This document shows, piece after piece, positions 53,301 through 61,317 of a stretch of DNA of 62,918 bases. Below the pieces are notes generated by a model. That model had not been told where the DNA came from. It made no database searches and saw nothing but the letters and a program-made list of their open reading frames with translations. How positions within the stretch are numbered: position 1 is the first letter of the stretch; every line of letters begins with the position of its first letter. The stretch spans positions 1 through 62,918 of the forward strand of contig CAJTMY010000012.1 of assembly GCA_910577355.1 (NCBI GenBank). Direction: 5' to 3'. Position numbers and translations under genes: made by a program. The stretch is from an uncultured Muribaculaceae bacterium (GTDB lineage Bacteria > Bacteroidota > Bacteroidia > Bacteroidales > Muribaculaceae).

Positions 53301-53755
53301 TCGCTGTACCGGCCTGTAGTGTCAACTACGGCCACACCCACCAGCATCGAGGTCTGGCGTTTCTGTGTGAGCACGCCCACCTGGTTCACCTCCGAGGGCA
53401 GCAGGTTGGCGGCCTTTGCCACACGGTTCTGCACATCTACGGCGGCCATATCGGGGTCGAAGCCCTGCTCGAATGTCACCGTGATTGTGGCCGAGCCTGT
53501 ATTGGTGGCGGTCGATGTGATGTATTGCATGCCCTCGGCACCGTTGATCGATTCCTCGAGGGGCTGGATTACCGAATTGAGCACCGCCTGTGCGTTGGCA
53601 CCGGTATAGGTGGTAGACACGCTGATGGTGGGAGGCGCGATATCCGGATACTGCGTTATGGGCAGCGACACAAGGCCGAGCAGACCCAGCAGCACGATGA
53701 ATATCGATATCACCGTCGACAGCACCGGGCGATTTATAAACGTATCAAGTTTCAT
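50381..53755 (-). CDS. RND efflux pump permease (HAE1, AcrB/MexB-like)
   Basis: An 1,124-residue inner-membrane proton-driven multidrug exporter. It opens with the typical FINRPVLSTVISIFIVLLG helix, has the two large periplasmic loops, and shows the RND motif D segments (GVGDVMSFG, ALVLAIAIVVDDAIVVVEA with the proton-relay aspartates) plus the C-terminal MLIGLLAKNAILIVEFA. The C-terminal tail (EKGGTIESEIEQYAR) is cytoplasmic. It sits between adaptor and outer-channel genes. HAE1 membership implies drug/detergent substrates; the exact range is unknown. Confidence 0.95.
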   Translation of the reverse strand: MKLDTFINRPVLSTVISIFIVLLGLLGLVSLPITQYPDIAPPTISVSTTYTGANAQAVLNSVIQPLEESINGAEGMQYITSTATNTGSATITVTFEQGFDPDMAAVDVQNRVAKAANLLPSEVNQVGVLTQKRQTSMLVGVAVVDTTGRYSEEFLDNYMKINVIPVLQRVNGVGDVMSFGADYSMRVWLKPEVMAQYNLMPGDVAAALAEQNVEAAPGSFGEQGDQSFQYIMRYRGRLSTPEEFGDIVVRATPNGETLYLKDIAELELGRVTYGFHNKANGHPASMAMVFQTAGSNATQIINDVLKEVDKLKPELPEGLTFDIPMNNNEFLYASIHNVIRTLIEAFVLVFFVVYIFLQDIRSTIIPAIAIPVALVGTFFVLNLIGFSINLITLSALVLAIAIVVDDAIVVVEAVHAKLDQGYKSSRQASIDAMGEIASALISITLVMMLVFIPVSFMPGTAGVFYQQFGLTMAIAIGFSAVNALTLSPALCAVFLKPKNDESSLKERLGKAYSATGEVIKQKYSRSFGLNFPPVITLALLIATITFMVLDWFAFENIVESLIACVIALFAVLGLFGKRFHKAFEKGYETLLKHYRKCVSWMCRHRITSFATVIVSVVLLVWLMWRTPSAMVPNEDTGFLFGMVDMPAGTSQERTTEVLDSLENIVMKIPAVRLVQTINGYSFLAGQGATYGTLLIKLKNWDERGKGEDVESVIQQLFMLTSSVKDGRVVFFAPPMITGYSVTNGFELKMQDKTGGDINQFFAVTQAFLAQLNAQPEIQSAYTTFNPSFPQYLIDIDAAKAKQAGISPSTILSTLQGYYGGMYVSNFNRFGKIYRVMMQANPESRVSPETLKNIKVRNGAEMAPIENFVKLTRVYGPDLLNRFNLFNSISVNGSPAPGYSTGDAIAAINRVAAQTLPQGFGFEYAGMTREEAGSDSGSSTAMIFGLCLLFVYLLLSAQYESYLLPWAVIFSIPFGLMGAFIFADIAGISNNIYLQIALIMLIGLLAKNAILIVEFALERRMTGMSIFNAAVAGAAARLRPILMTSLAMVIGLLPMMLSTGVGANGNRALGTGSVGGMLIGMVLQVLVVPALFCVFQAIQEKISPIRWENQEKGGTIESEIEQYAR

Positions 53756-53811
53756 TAGTTCTATTCTAAATGATCAGATGTTTTTGAAGGAGAAAATCAC
53801 AGCATCCCCGA

Positions 53812-54981
53812 TCACTTCGCGGGAGCCACTGCTGCTGCGGGCTTTGCTGCGGCATCCACGGGATTGATCTGCATGCCGGCGCGCACCGCTGTGCCGATAC
53901 CCTCTATCACCACGCGGTCGCCGGGTTTTAGACCCGAGGTCACCACATAGTTCTTGCCGTCGTTGAGCGCCTGGATCTCAATAGGCGTGGAAACTGTCTT
54001 ATTCGAGTCGTTGAGCACGAATACATATTTCAGATCCTGGATCTCGAAAGTGGCCTTCTGCGGAATCATGATGGCATTCTGCTGCTTCACCGGAATATTC
54101 ACCTGGCCGGTGTTGCCGCTGCGGAGCATGCCCGAGGGGTTGTCGAACAGCGCGCGCACCGATGCCGAGCCGGTGGTGTTGTCTATCACACCGGATATTG
54201 TGGCCACCTTGCCCTCTATGGGATATTCGGTGCCGTTGGCCAGACTGAGCTTCACGGCCGGCATGTTTTTCACTGCCTCGGCCAGGGATGTTGTGCCCCC
54301 GTTGGTCATCTCGAGCAGATCCTTCTCGGTAAGAGAGAAATAGGCATACATCTCCGAGTTGTCGGATATGGTGGTGAGGGGAGTCATCGACGATGGCGAC
54401 GCAAGCGAGCCTTCGCGCGAGGGTATGGAGCCCACCACGCCGTCACTCGGAGCGGTCACTACGGTGTACGACATATTCTTTCTGGCGGTGGTGAGGGCGG
54501 CCTGCGCCTGGGCGAGCTGCGCCTGAGCCGAACGGAGCTGATTGTCGGCCACCTGCCATGCGTTCTCGCTTATGATATTGCGCTCATAGAGCTGGCGTGA
54601 GTTGTCGGCCTGTATCTTGGCGTTGGCCACTGCCGTGCGGGCGGCGTTGACCGAGGCCTCGGCCTGGTCTACCGCAGCTTGAAACTGTACCTGGTCGATG
54701 GTGAACAGAGCCTGCCCTTTGCGCACGCGCTGTCCCTCATCCACATGGACCTTGGTGATGAAACCGCTCACCTGAGGGCGGATCTCGATATCGGTCTTAC
54801 CCTTGAGGGTGGCCGGATACGACTTGTAGAGCTCCGACGATACGGGCTCGATTGTTGCAACCTGGAGCGATGGGGCGGGAGCCTGCTGCATGGCGTCCTG
54901 CTTGCCCGAGCACGAGCCAAGCGTGGCCACGGCTATGGCCGAGAAGGCCACGCAGGTGTAGAATAACGAATTACGCTTCAT
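53812..54981 (-). CDS. RND efflux periplasmic adaptor (AcrA/MexA-like)
   Basis: A 389-residue membrane-fusion protein with a lipoprotein signal (TLGSC). Family segments are RPQVSGFITKVHVDEGQRVRKGQALF in the lipoyl domain (~70-95), a helical hairpin (~95-170, AEASVNAARTAVANAKIQ) and the beta-barrel/MP domains (~190-370). It links the inner-membrane permease to the TolC-like channel. It is the first gene of the operon adaptor-permease-channel, and a -7 element lies upstream at 55034-55041. Confidence 0.93.
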   Translation of the reverse strand: MKRNSLFYTCVAFSAIAVATLGSCSGKQDAMQQAPAPSLQVATIEPVSSELYKSYPATLKGKTDIEIRPQVSGFITKVHVDEGQRVRKGQALFTIDQVQFQAAVDQAEASVNAARTAVANAKIQADNSRQLYERNIISENAWQVADNQLRSAQAQLAQAQAALTTARKNMSYTVVTAPSDGVVGSIPSREGSLASPSSMTPLTTISDNSEMYAYFSLTEKDLLEMTNGGTTSLAEAVKNMPAVKLSLANGTEYPIEGKVATISGVIDNTTGSASVRALFDNPSGMLRSGNTGQVNIPVKQQNAIMIPQKATFEIQDLKYVFVLNDSNKTVSTPIEIQALNDGKNYVVTSGLKPGDRVVIEGIGTAVRAGMQINPVDAAAKPAAAVAPAK

Positions 54982-55033
54982 AAAATTATATATAATACTG
55001 TGTTGATTACCTCGATTGTTCTATTTTTGGCTG

Positions 55034-55041
55034 CAAAGTTA
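55034..55041 (-). promoter_or_regulatory. -7 promoter element (TAACTTTG) for the RND efflux operon
   Basis: TAACTTTG on the minus strand, about 52 bases upstream of the adaptor ATG. The nearest TTTG (55070-55067) is 25 bases further, longer than usual. No TetR- or MarR-type regulator gene is adjacent. Confidence 0.5.
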
Positions 55042-55131
55042 CGAATTTTTTTGCACCCGTTTTCACCAAAAATACAAAACTATTGTTCCAAAAGTCGACA
55101 ACGTTTCCTTTAAATGCTTAATTTTTATTAA

Positions 55132-55164
55132 TTGGACTCTTTTCGGCATTTTTTCGTATCTTTG
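55132..55164 (+). promoter_or_regulatory. purB promoter
   Basis: TTG at 55132-55134, a 22-base spacer and TATCTTTG at 55157-55164; the purB ATG follows at 55201 minus one (55200), 35 bases later. Confidence 0.65.
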
Positions 55165-55199
55165 CATTTTCAAAGTCTCCAATATTCCACATTCCGGAT

Positions 55200-56552
55200 A
55201 TGCAACTCACATCACTCACAGCCATTTCGCCCGTCGACGGGCGCTACCGTTCAAAGTGCGAACGCCTCGACGAATATTTCTCCGAGTTCGGACTCATCCG
55301 CTACCGCGTCAAAGTCGAGGTACTCTATTTCATCGCCCTCGCCGAGCTGCCCCTCCCACAGCTCAGGGACATCGACAAAAAAAACATAGAGTCGCTCCAC
55401 GACATATACACCGGCTTCACACCGGCCGACGCCGAGCGCATCAAGACCATCGAGGCCACGACCAACCACGACGTCAAGGCCGTGGAATACTTCCTCAAGG
55501 AGCAGTTCGACGCCCGCGGTCTCGACAGATACAAGGAATTCATCCACTTCGGCCTCACCTCGCAGGACATCAACAACACATCCGTGCCCATGTCTGTGGC
55601 CGATGCCCTTCAGGACGTTGTCGCTCCCGCCCTGCAGCAGCTCGTCGACAAGCTCGACGAACTCATCGAGCAGTGGAAAGACGTGCCCATGCTCGCCCAC
55701 ACTCACGGCCAGCCCGCATCCCCCACCCGTCTTGGCAAGGAACTCAACGTATTCGCCGAGCGCCTTGTACAGCAGAGCGAGCTCCTCAGTGCGACTCCGA
55801 TTTCAGGCAAATTCGGCGGCGCAACAGGCAACTTCAACGCACACCACGCCGCATATCCCGATATCGACTGGGTGGAATTCGGCGACAACTTCCTCGCCGA
55901 CAAGCTCCACATACTGCGCGAGAGCTGCACTACACAGATATCCAACTACGACAACCTCGCCGCCATATTCGACTGCCTGCGCCGCATCAACACCATCATA
56001 CTCGACCTCGACCGCGACATGTGGATGTACATATCGATGAACTACTTCAAGCAGCAGATCAAGGCAGGCGAAGTAGGCTCATCGGCCATGCCGCACAAGG
56101 TCAACCCCATCGACTTCGAGAACTCCGAGGGCAACCTCGGCATCGCCAACGCCATCCTCGGCCACCTCTCCGCCAAGCTCCCCGTATCACGCCTGCAGCG
56201 CGACCTCACCGACTCTACCGTGCTGCGCAACATCGGCGTGCCCCTGGCCCACATGCTCATCTCCATAGCATCCACCCTCAAAGGGCTCGGCAAGCTCCTG
56301 CTAAACCGCGAGGCCATCGACGCCGACCTCGAGGCAAACTGGGCCGTGGTGGCCGAAGGAATACAGACCATCCTGCGCCGCGAAGGATATCCCAAGCCAT
56401 ACGAGACCCTCAAGCAGCTCACACGCACCAACGCGCACATCACAGCCGAGAGCATATCGCAGTTCATCGACACACTCGACGTCACCGACGCCGTCCGTGC
56501 AGAGCTCCACGCCCTCACTCCCGCCACATACACCGGCATCTTCGACTACTGA
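55200..56552 (+). CDS. purB: Adenylosuccinate lyase
   Basis: A 450-residue enzyme acting twice in purine synthesis: it cleaves SAICAR to AICAR and adenylosuccinate to AMP. The fumarase/aspartase superfamily signature is SSAMPHKVNPIDFE (~296-309), with the HTHGQPASPTRLGKE motif (~163-177) and the catalytic-histidine segment FGLTSQDINNTSVP. The length suits the E. coli-like type. It is transcribed from a clear promoter, away from the efflux operon, and ends in the first long hairpin repeat. Confidence 0.96.
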   Translation: MQLTSLTAISPVDGRYRSKCERLDEYFSEFGLIRYRVKVEVLYFIALAELPLPQLRDIDKKNIESLHDIYTGFTPADAERIKTIEATTNHDVKAVEYFLKEQFDARGLDRYKEFIHFGLTSQDINNTSVPMSVADALQDVVAPALQQLVDKLDELIEQWKDVPMLAHTHGQPASPTRLGKELNVFAERLVQQSELLSATPISGKFGGATGNFNAHHAAYPDIDWVEFGDNFLADKLHILRESCTTQISNYDNLAAIFDCLRRINTIILDLDRDMWMYISMNYFKQQIKAGEVGSSAMPHKVNPIDFENSEGNLGIANAILGHLSAKLPVSRLQRDLTDSTVLRNIGVPLAHMLISIASTLKGLGKLLLNREAIDADLEANWAVVAEGIQTILRREGYPKPYETLKQLTRTNAHITAESISQFIDTLDVTDAVRAELHALTPATYTGIFDY

Positions 56553-56559
56553 TTTACCC

Positions 56560-56646
56560 CACACGGATTACACGGATTCACACAGATTTTTATAGAATAA
56601 AACAACAAAATCAAAAAAATCCGTAAGAATCTACACAATCCGTGTG
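56560..56646. repeat. Long hairpin repeat, copy 1, between purB and mntA
   Basis: A roughly 32-base arm rich in CACGGATT/CACAGATT motifs (56560-56591) pairs with its imperfect complement at 56615-56646 across an A/T-rich loop. A second copy in the same orientation lies at 57399-57483. This copy can terminate purB. Confidence 0.8.
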
Positions 56647-56677
56647 CGAAAGAATGCGAACATCCCGGCCTCCGGGC

Positions 56678-56707
56678 TTGTTTTGCAAAAAAGATTGCGT
56701 ATCTTTG
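56678..56707 (+). promoter_or_regulatory. Promoter of the MntA-HepT-like pair
   Basis: TTG at 56678-56680, a 19-base spacer and TATCTTTG at 56700-56707. The ATG of the nucleotidyltransferase gene is at 56725. The promoter lies just inside the first hairpin repeat. Confidence 0.7.
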
Positions 56708-56724
56708 CAAGTAAAATAACTACA

Positions 56725-57030
56725 ATGAAACTCATAGAACTGAACATACACAAGATACTCGAACTTTGTAAGCTACACAAAGTCAAAACCTTGTGTGTGT
56801 TCGGCTCGATACTTACACCACGCTTCACCAACAGGAGCGACATCGATTTCCTCGTAAGGTTCAAGAAGGATGAAATCGGCCTGAATGATTATGCCGACAA
56901 CTTCTTCGGATTTCAGTTTGCCTTGGAAGATCTGTTAGGCCGTCCGATCGACCTCGTATGCGAGGATGCGATCACCAATCCATACTTCCTTAAGGAAGTG
57001 GAAAGCACCAAGTTGCCGATTTATGGATAA
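56725..57030 (+). CDS. mntA: MntA-like minimal nucleotidyltransferase antitoxin
   Basis: A 101-residue minimal nucleotidyltransferase. The GSx10DxD signature is exact: G27-S28 in VFGSIL, then D39-I-D41 in NRSDIDFLV; a third acidic residue lies in LGRPIDLV (D79 region). Members of this type modify their HEPN partner, for example by adding AMP to a tyrosine near its active site, and so silence it. The ATG at 56725 is preferred to an upstream one because it follows the promoter. It overlaps the HEPN gene by eight bases. Base composition is more AT-rich than most neighbours. Confidence 0.88.
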   Translation: MKLIELNIHKILELCKLHKVKTLCVFGSILTPRFTNRSDIDFLVRFKKDEIGLNDYADNFFGFQFALEDLLGRPIDLVCEDAITNPYFLKEVESTKLPIYG

Positions 57031-57379
57031 AACATTGTTCATTTTCAAGAGGCTTAAAGATGTATTGGTTGCAATCGAGGAAATCGAGTTCTATCTGTCG
57101 GAGCGGCCAAAACGTTTTGATGTATTCTGCAAGGACAGGATGTTCCGGAGTGCCGTTCTCTACAATATTTCAGTAATCGGAGAGGCTATTGGCCGCATTC
57201 TCAAAGATGACCCGTCAATCAAGATAACTTCAGCCCGCCAGATCGTCAACACACGCAACTATGTCATACACGGCTACGACAGCCTTGACAATGAAATTCT
57301 GTGGGGCATCGTGATAAATCATCTCCCTACATTGAAAGACGAAGTTCAGGAACTTCTTGCTTCCGCCGACGGACAATAA
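57023..57379 (+). CDS. hepT: HepT-like HEPN ribonuclease toxin (DUF86)
   Basis: A 118-residue all-helical HEPN protein. The RNase motif Rx4H is intact (R78 and H83 in RNYVIHGY), followed by Y85, the position modified by MntA-type antitoxins in characterised pairs. It overlaps the nucleotidyltransferase gene by eight bases, the usual toxin-antitoxin arrangement. Free toxin would cut RNA and stop growth. The ATG at 57023 is chosen because it lies in the overlap and begins a typical N-terminus (MDKTLFIFKRLKDVL). Like its partner, it is relatively AT-rich. Confidence 0.87.
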   Translation: MDKTLFIFKRLKDVLVAIEEIEFYLSERPKRFDVFCKDRMFRSAVLYNISVIGEAIGRILKDDPSIKITSARQIVNTRNYVIHGYDSLDNEILWGIVINHLPTLKDEVQELLASADGQ

Positions 57380-57398
57380 TCGCACCGGGAGTACCCCA

Positions 57399-57483
57399 CA
57401 CACGAATTACACGGATTCACACCGATTTTTTATATAATAAAAACTAAACTCAAAAATCCGTGAGAATCTGCGTAATCTGTGTG
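57399..57483. repeat. Long hairpin repeat, copy 2, after hepT
   Basis: Same design and orientation as the repeat at 56560-56646: arm 57399-57430 pairs with 57452-57483. Both copies are preceded by TACCCC. Together they bracket the toxin-antitoxin pair, 57 bases before the rplU promoter. Confidence 0.8.
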
Positions 57484-57510
57484 AAAAGACGTGCGAAAGA
57501 GCGAGAAATA

Positions 57511-57542
57511 TTTGGCGGTAAGAGAAAAAAGCGTTATCTTTG
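57511..57542 (+). promoter_or_regulatory. rplU-rpmA promoter
   Basis: TTTG at 57511-57514, a 20-base spacer and TATCTTTG at 57535-57542 match the consensus. The rplU ATG is at 57629, so the leader is about 80 bases, the longest of the window's clear promoters. No L20/L21-type autoregulatory structure was identified. Confidence 0.75.
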
Positions 57543-57628
57543 CACCGCATTTTCCGCACCGGGCACGCAAAGCGATGCTGCATTGCAGCCTCCGCCCGAC
57601 GGTCTAACTTTTATAATTACATATTATA

Positions 57629-57949
57629 ATGTACGTTATTGTAGAAATTCAGGGCCAGCAGTTCAAGGCAGAAAAGGACCGCTTCCTGTATGTTCACTAT
57701 CTCGGCGACGAGGTAAAGGAAGGCCAGACCGTAGAGTTTGACCGCGTTCTCCTCGTAGACGCCGACGGTACCGTCAAGGTAGGCGCTCCTACCGTTGAAG
57801 GAGCAAAAGTAGTATGCGAAGTCGCCGAACCCCTCGTGAAGGGCGACAAGGTGATCGTTTTCAAGAAGAAGCGCCGCAAAGGCTATCGTCGCAAGAACGG
57901 TCATCGCCAGTACTTCTCAAAAATCGTGATCAAAGACGTAGTCGCTTAA
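57629..57949 (+). CDS. rplU: 50S ribosomal protein L21
   Basis: A 106-residue primary 23S-binding ribosomal protein. It starts MYVIVEIQGQQFKAEKDRF and has the family segments VGAPTVEGAKVVCEV and KKRRKGYRRKNGHRQYFSKI. Followed by rpmA after 21 bases, the universal pairing. Confidence 0.97.
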   Translation: MYVIVEIQGQQFKAEKDRFLYVHYLGDEVKEGQTVEFDRVLLVDADGTVKVGAPTVEGAKVVCEVAEPLVKGDKVIVFKKKRRKGYRRKNGHRQYFSKIVIKDVVA

Positions 57950-57970
57950 CCCTTTAAAAAATTCACAGAA

Positions 57971-58234
57971 ATGGCACATAAAAAAGGTGTTGGTAGTTCA
58001 AAGAACGGCCGTGAGTCAGAAAGCAAGCGACTCGGTGTGAAAATCTTCGGCGGACAGGCATGCAAAGCCGGCAATATCATCAAGCGCCAGCGCGGCACAG
58101 TCCACCATCCCGGCCTCAACGTAGGTCTGGGCAAAGACCACACGATCTATGCCCTCATCGACGGCGTGGTGGTATTCACCGAAGGTCGCAACGGTCGCAA
58201 ATTCATCAATGTGAAGCCCGTAGGCGAAGCATAA
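57971..58234 (+). CDS. rpmA: 50S ribosomal protein L27
   Basis: An 87-residue protein whose N-terminus reaches the peptidyl-transferase centre. It begins MAHKKGVGSSKNGRESESKRLGVK with no cleavable N-terminal extension and contains RQRGTVHHPGLNVGLGKDHTIYAL. Cotranscribed with rplU and followed by a terminator. Confidence 0.97.
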   Translation: MAHKKGVGSSKNGRESESKRLGVKIFGGQACKAGNIIKRQRGTVHHPGLNVGLGKDHTIYALIDGVVVFTEGRNGRKFINVKPVGEA

Positions 58235-58260
58235 ATTTGCGTCGGCAACAAAAAATTCAC

Positions 58261-58291
58261 GCGGGTGCGGCTCAAGGCCGCACCCGCTGTT
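58261..58291 (+). terminator. Terminator after rplU-rpmA
   Basis: GCGGGTGCGGC (58261-58271) pairs with GCCGCACCCGC (58277-58287) across a five-base loop and is followed by TGTTT. It separates the ribosomal pair from the MATE gene. Confidence 0.85.
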
Positions 58292-58324
58292 TATAAGACT
58301 TATTAATTCAATCAGTCAATAAAA

Positions 58325-59713
58325 ATGCCCTCCCACAACATCGACATGCTCCACGGCCCCACGTTGGGCAAGCTGCTTGTGTTCGCCCTGCCGCTCATAG
58401 CGAGCGGGGTACTGCAGCAGTCGTTCAACTCGGCCGACGTCGCCGTGGCCGGCCGCTGGGCGGGCAGCGAGGCACTCGCCGCCGTAGGCAGCAACGGCCC
58501 CGTGATAAGCCTAATCGTCAACCTGTTCGTAGGCATATCGGTAGGAGCCAACGTTGTCATCGCACGTCTGCTGGGGCAGGACGACAAGGCCCGGGTGCGC
58601 CGCGCCGTAAGCACAACCGCGGCCGTGGCCGTGGCCGGAGGCCTGCTGCTCCTTGTCATCGGTCTGGCAGTGTCGCGTCCCATTCTCGAATGGCTCGACA
58701 CACCGCCCGAAGTGCTCGACCTCGCCACGCTATACCTGCGCATATACTCGCTCGGATTCCCGTTCATGATGATCTACAACTTCGGCTCGGCCATCCTGCG
58801 CAGCTTCGGCGATACACGGCGCCCATTCTACTGCCTCGTGGCAGGCGGCATCATCAACGTGGCATTGAACCTGTTGCTCGTCATCGTGTTCGGCATGGGA
58901 GTGAGCGGCGTGGCCATAGCCACAGTGGTATCAAATATGGTAAGCGCGTCGATGATAGTGATGATACTCCTGCGCGAACAAGGGCCGGCACGCCTCGACA
59001 TGCAGGCTATGCGCACCGACCGCCGCATCCTCGCACGCATATTGCAGATAGGCGTGCCGGCAGGCATACAGGGCGTGGTGTTCTCGATTTCCAACGTATT
59101 CATACTCGGCGCAATCAACAGCCTCGGCGCCAAAGTGCTCGCCGGCTCGGCCGCAGCCCTCAACTACGAATACTACTGCTACTTCATCATCAGCGCCTTC
59201 GCACAGTCGGCCATGGCATTCATCAGCCAGAACTACGGAGCCGGACAATACAGCCGCTGCCGCCGCATATTCGCGCAGTGCATGATGCTCAGTCTTGCCG
59301 GCAGCGCCGTGTTCAATATAGGTTTCTGTCTAGACACACCCTTCTTCGCCGGCATATTCACCACCGACCCCGACGTGCTCGTCTATGCCGGCGAGCGCAT
59401 GCGCTACGTGCTTTTCTTCCAGTTCATAGCCTCGTCATACGAGATAGCCGGAGCCGCCATGCGCGGTCTCGGATACTCCATGACCCCTACCGTGCTCACC
59501 ATCGTAGGTACCTGCATACTGCGCATCGCATGGCTGCACACGGCATGCGCGGGCGCCACATCTTTCAGTACCATAATGATAATATATCCCATATCATGGG
59601 CCGTGACAGGAATCGCCGTGCTCACCGCCTATTTCATAGTGGCACGGAGAGCCTATGCCGGCGGCGACCCGTTCACGACACCGCATCCTGCGGCGCATCG
59701 GGCGACGCCGTGA
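58325..59713 (+). CDS. MATE family efflux transporter
   Basis: A 462-residue inner-membrane transporter with 12 hydrophobic segments arranged as two six-helix halves. The N-terminal GPTLGKLLVFALPLIASGVLQQSFNSADV and repeated ALAAVG/VGANVVIARLLGQ segments are typical of the family's DinF/NorM branch. It exports cationic compounds against sodium or proton gradients. Its 3' end overlaps the convergent MscS gene by 41 bases. Confidence 0.93.
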   Translation: MPSHNIDMLHGPTLGKLLVFALPLIASGVLQQSFNSADVAVAGRWAGSEALAAVGSNGPVISLIVNLFVGISVGANVVIARLLGQDDKARVRRAVSTTAAVAVAGGLLLLVIGLAVSRPILEWLDTPPEVLDLATLYLRIYSLGFPFMMIYNFGSAILRSFGDTRRPFYCLVAGGIINVALNLLLVIVFGMGVSGVAIATVVSNMVSASMIVMILLREQGPARLDMQAMRTDRRILARILQIGVPAGIQGVVFSISNVFILGAINSLGAKVLAGSAAALNYEYYCYFIISAFAQSAMAFISQNYGAGQYSRCRRIFAQCMMLSLAGSAVFNIGFCLDTPFFAGIFTTDPDVLVYAGERMRYVLFFQFIASSYEIAGAAMRGLGYSMTPTVLTIVGTCILRIAWLHTACAGATSFSTIMIIYPISWAVTGIAVLTAYFIVARRAYAGGDPFTTPHPAAHRATP

Positions 59714-61181
59714 TCTTGGGCGCACGCTTGGGTACCGTACGGGTCGACGCCGGCCCGTCGGGAGCCGTCGGGCTCTGGAAGAAGGGGTAAGGCACACCGT
59801 ACACAAGATCGATGTCGCCGCCTGGGCTGAGATAGCCGTCCACCACGGTATCGCGGCCCGAAGGATTCTCGAATGTATACAGCTGGAAGAACCGCAGCAT
59901 CGACGCCAGGTGCTCGAACACCCCGTCCTGTATCGCCTCGTACGGAAACCACTTCGACGTGGAAGTGAAACAGTACACCTGGAATGGTATGCCGGTTGCC
60001 GTCTGCGGCAGGGTGGACACAAAACAGTCGCTGTCGTGAGCGATACAGGGATTGGCATCGAGCCACATCTTCATATACGCGCGGAACAATCCGAGGTTTG
60101 TATCCAGAGAGCCGTCCACAAGCCCCTCGGGATTGTCCACATCTGCCACATGGCCCGCAGCCTGCTGCGCGAGTTTGCGGGTGATATAATCGTCCATGAA
60201 CGGCACCTTGCGTATGTTGTCGAGCATCTGAGGCGTCGAGGGCAATATGCTGTCGGCGTCTATCATATAGCTGCGGCATATGCGCCGGGTGTTGCTCTGC
60301 TGCATCGACCGGTAGTTGGTGAAGCTGCCGCTTATCAGGCTGTACGGCGGCAGTGTCGTCGTGGTCTTGTCCCAGTTGAGCACCACCACCGACGTGAGGT
60401 TCACCTCCATAACCGTGCCGTTGGCATCCGTGCCGTTCACCTTTATCCAGTCACCCACATGCAGGCTGTCGTTCTCCGAGAGCTGCACCCCGGCCACAAG
60501 CCCCAGGATACTGTCCTTGAACACAAGCATCAGCACCGAGGCGAACACCCCGAGGCCGGCAAGCAGCGTCGCCGGCGACTTGTCGGCCAATATACACACT
60601 ATCACTATCGCGGCTATGATCCACAATATCCCCTTGGCAAGCTGCGCCAGTCCCTTGAGCGGCAACTTGCGCTTGTTCTCACGCTCATCCACATGCTGCC
60701 ATACCGCTATGATAAGCGCCGAGAAGGCTATCGCCGTCACAAGCACCACATATATCAGCGTGATCTTGGTGAGCACATTGCTCAGCACATTGTGCGCCGA
60801 CAATGTGAACTGTATCAGTATCAGGAATACCAGTGCCGGAATCACCCGGCACAGCTTCTTGAAGAAACCCACCCCCCGCAGCGTCTGATATACGCCGCCA
60901 TCCCACCGCTTCGCCACCTGCCGCAGTATGGCGAATATGACCCACTGCGCCACATAGCCCGCCACAATCGACACGCCCAGCACCACTAGAGCATACAGCA
61001 CCGTCACGAGAGCTTCATGGTGCTCAAGCCCGAATACACCGAGTATACGGTTCACTATCTTCATTATCAGCTCGGCCAGGCGATACGACTGCCCGTCGGT
61101 GATGTCGACAAAGCGGTGCAGCTCGCCCGAGCCGGATGCGGCGGCACACCTCGATATATAGGATATAAAAAATAAGGGCAT
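59673..61181 (-). CDS. MscS family mechanosensitive channel (YbdG-like)
   Basis: A 502-residue inner-membrane channel with an extended N-terminus. Hydrophobic segments lie at ~55-85, ~100-130, ~135-160 and ~185-240; the pore-lining third helix and the MscS beta domain follow (LVAGVQLSENDSLHVGDWIKVNGTDANGTVMEVNLT), with a C-terminal alpha/beta domain. The length and insert fit the MscM/YbdG type more than the 286-residue MscS. The ATG at 61181 is chosen because the preceding 26 codons contain no helix; an M in MKIVNRILGVFGL is an alternative. It is convergent with MATE and divergent from pyrC. Confidence 0.85.
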   Translation of the reverse strand: MPLFFISYISRCAAASGSGELHRFVDITDGQSYRLAELIMKIVNRILGVFGLEHHEALVTVLYALVVLGVSIVAGYVAQWVIFAILRQVAKRWDGGVYQTLRGVGFFKKLCRVIPALVFLILIQFTLSAHNVLSNVLTKITLIYVVLVTAIAFSALIIAVWQHVDERENKRKLPLKGLAQLAKGILWIIAAIVIVCILADKSPATLLAGLGVFASVLMLVFKDSILGLVAGVQLSENDSLHVGDWIKVNGTDANGTVMEVNLTSVVVLNWDKTTTTLPPYSLISGSFTNYRSMQQSNTRRICRSYMIDADSILPSTPQMLDNIRKVPFMDDYITRKLAQQAAGHVADVDNPEGLVDGSLDTNLGLFRAYMKMWLDANPCIAHDSDCFVSTLPQTATGIPFQVYCFTSTSKWFPYEAIQDGVFEHLASMLRFFQLYTFENPSGRDTVVDGYLSPGGDIDLVYGVPYPFFQSPTAPDGPASTRTVPKRAPKITASPDAPQDAVS

Positions 61182-61304
61182 AACGGATTTGATTTTTAAG
61201 CGTTCATAAAAATGACACGCAATTCGCCGCAATAGTTCGCAAAAGAGCCTGCATTTCAAATGTTATTTTTTGTTAATCCGCGCGAGAACTCCTGTCACAC
61301 TGCT

Positions 61305-61312
61305 TAACTTTG
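61305..61312 (+). promoter_or_regulatory. -7 promoter element (TAACTTTG) for pyrC, near-leaderless
   Basis: TAACTTTG ends five bases before the pyrC ATG at 61318. The transcript would have almost no leader, as for rex. A well-spaced -33 element was not found. Confidence 0.6.
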
Positions 61313-61317
61313 CACAT

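Noticed and set aside
48882..54981. A mobile resistance island (beta-lactamase and efflux)
   Set aside because: No integrase, transposase, attachment repeat or composition shift marks its ends; these are likely chromosomal genes.
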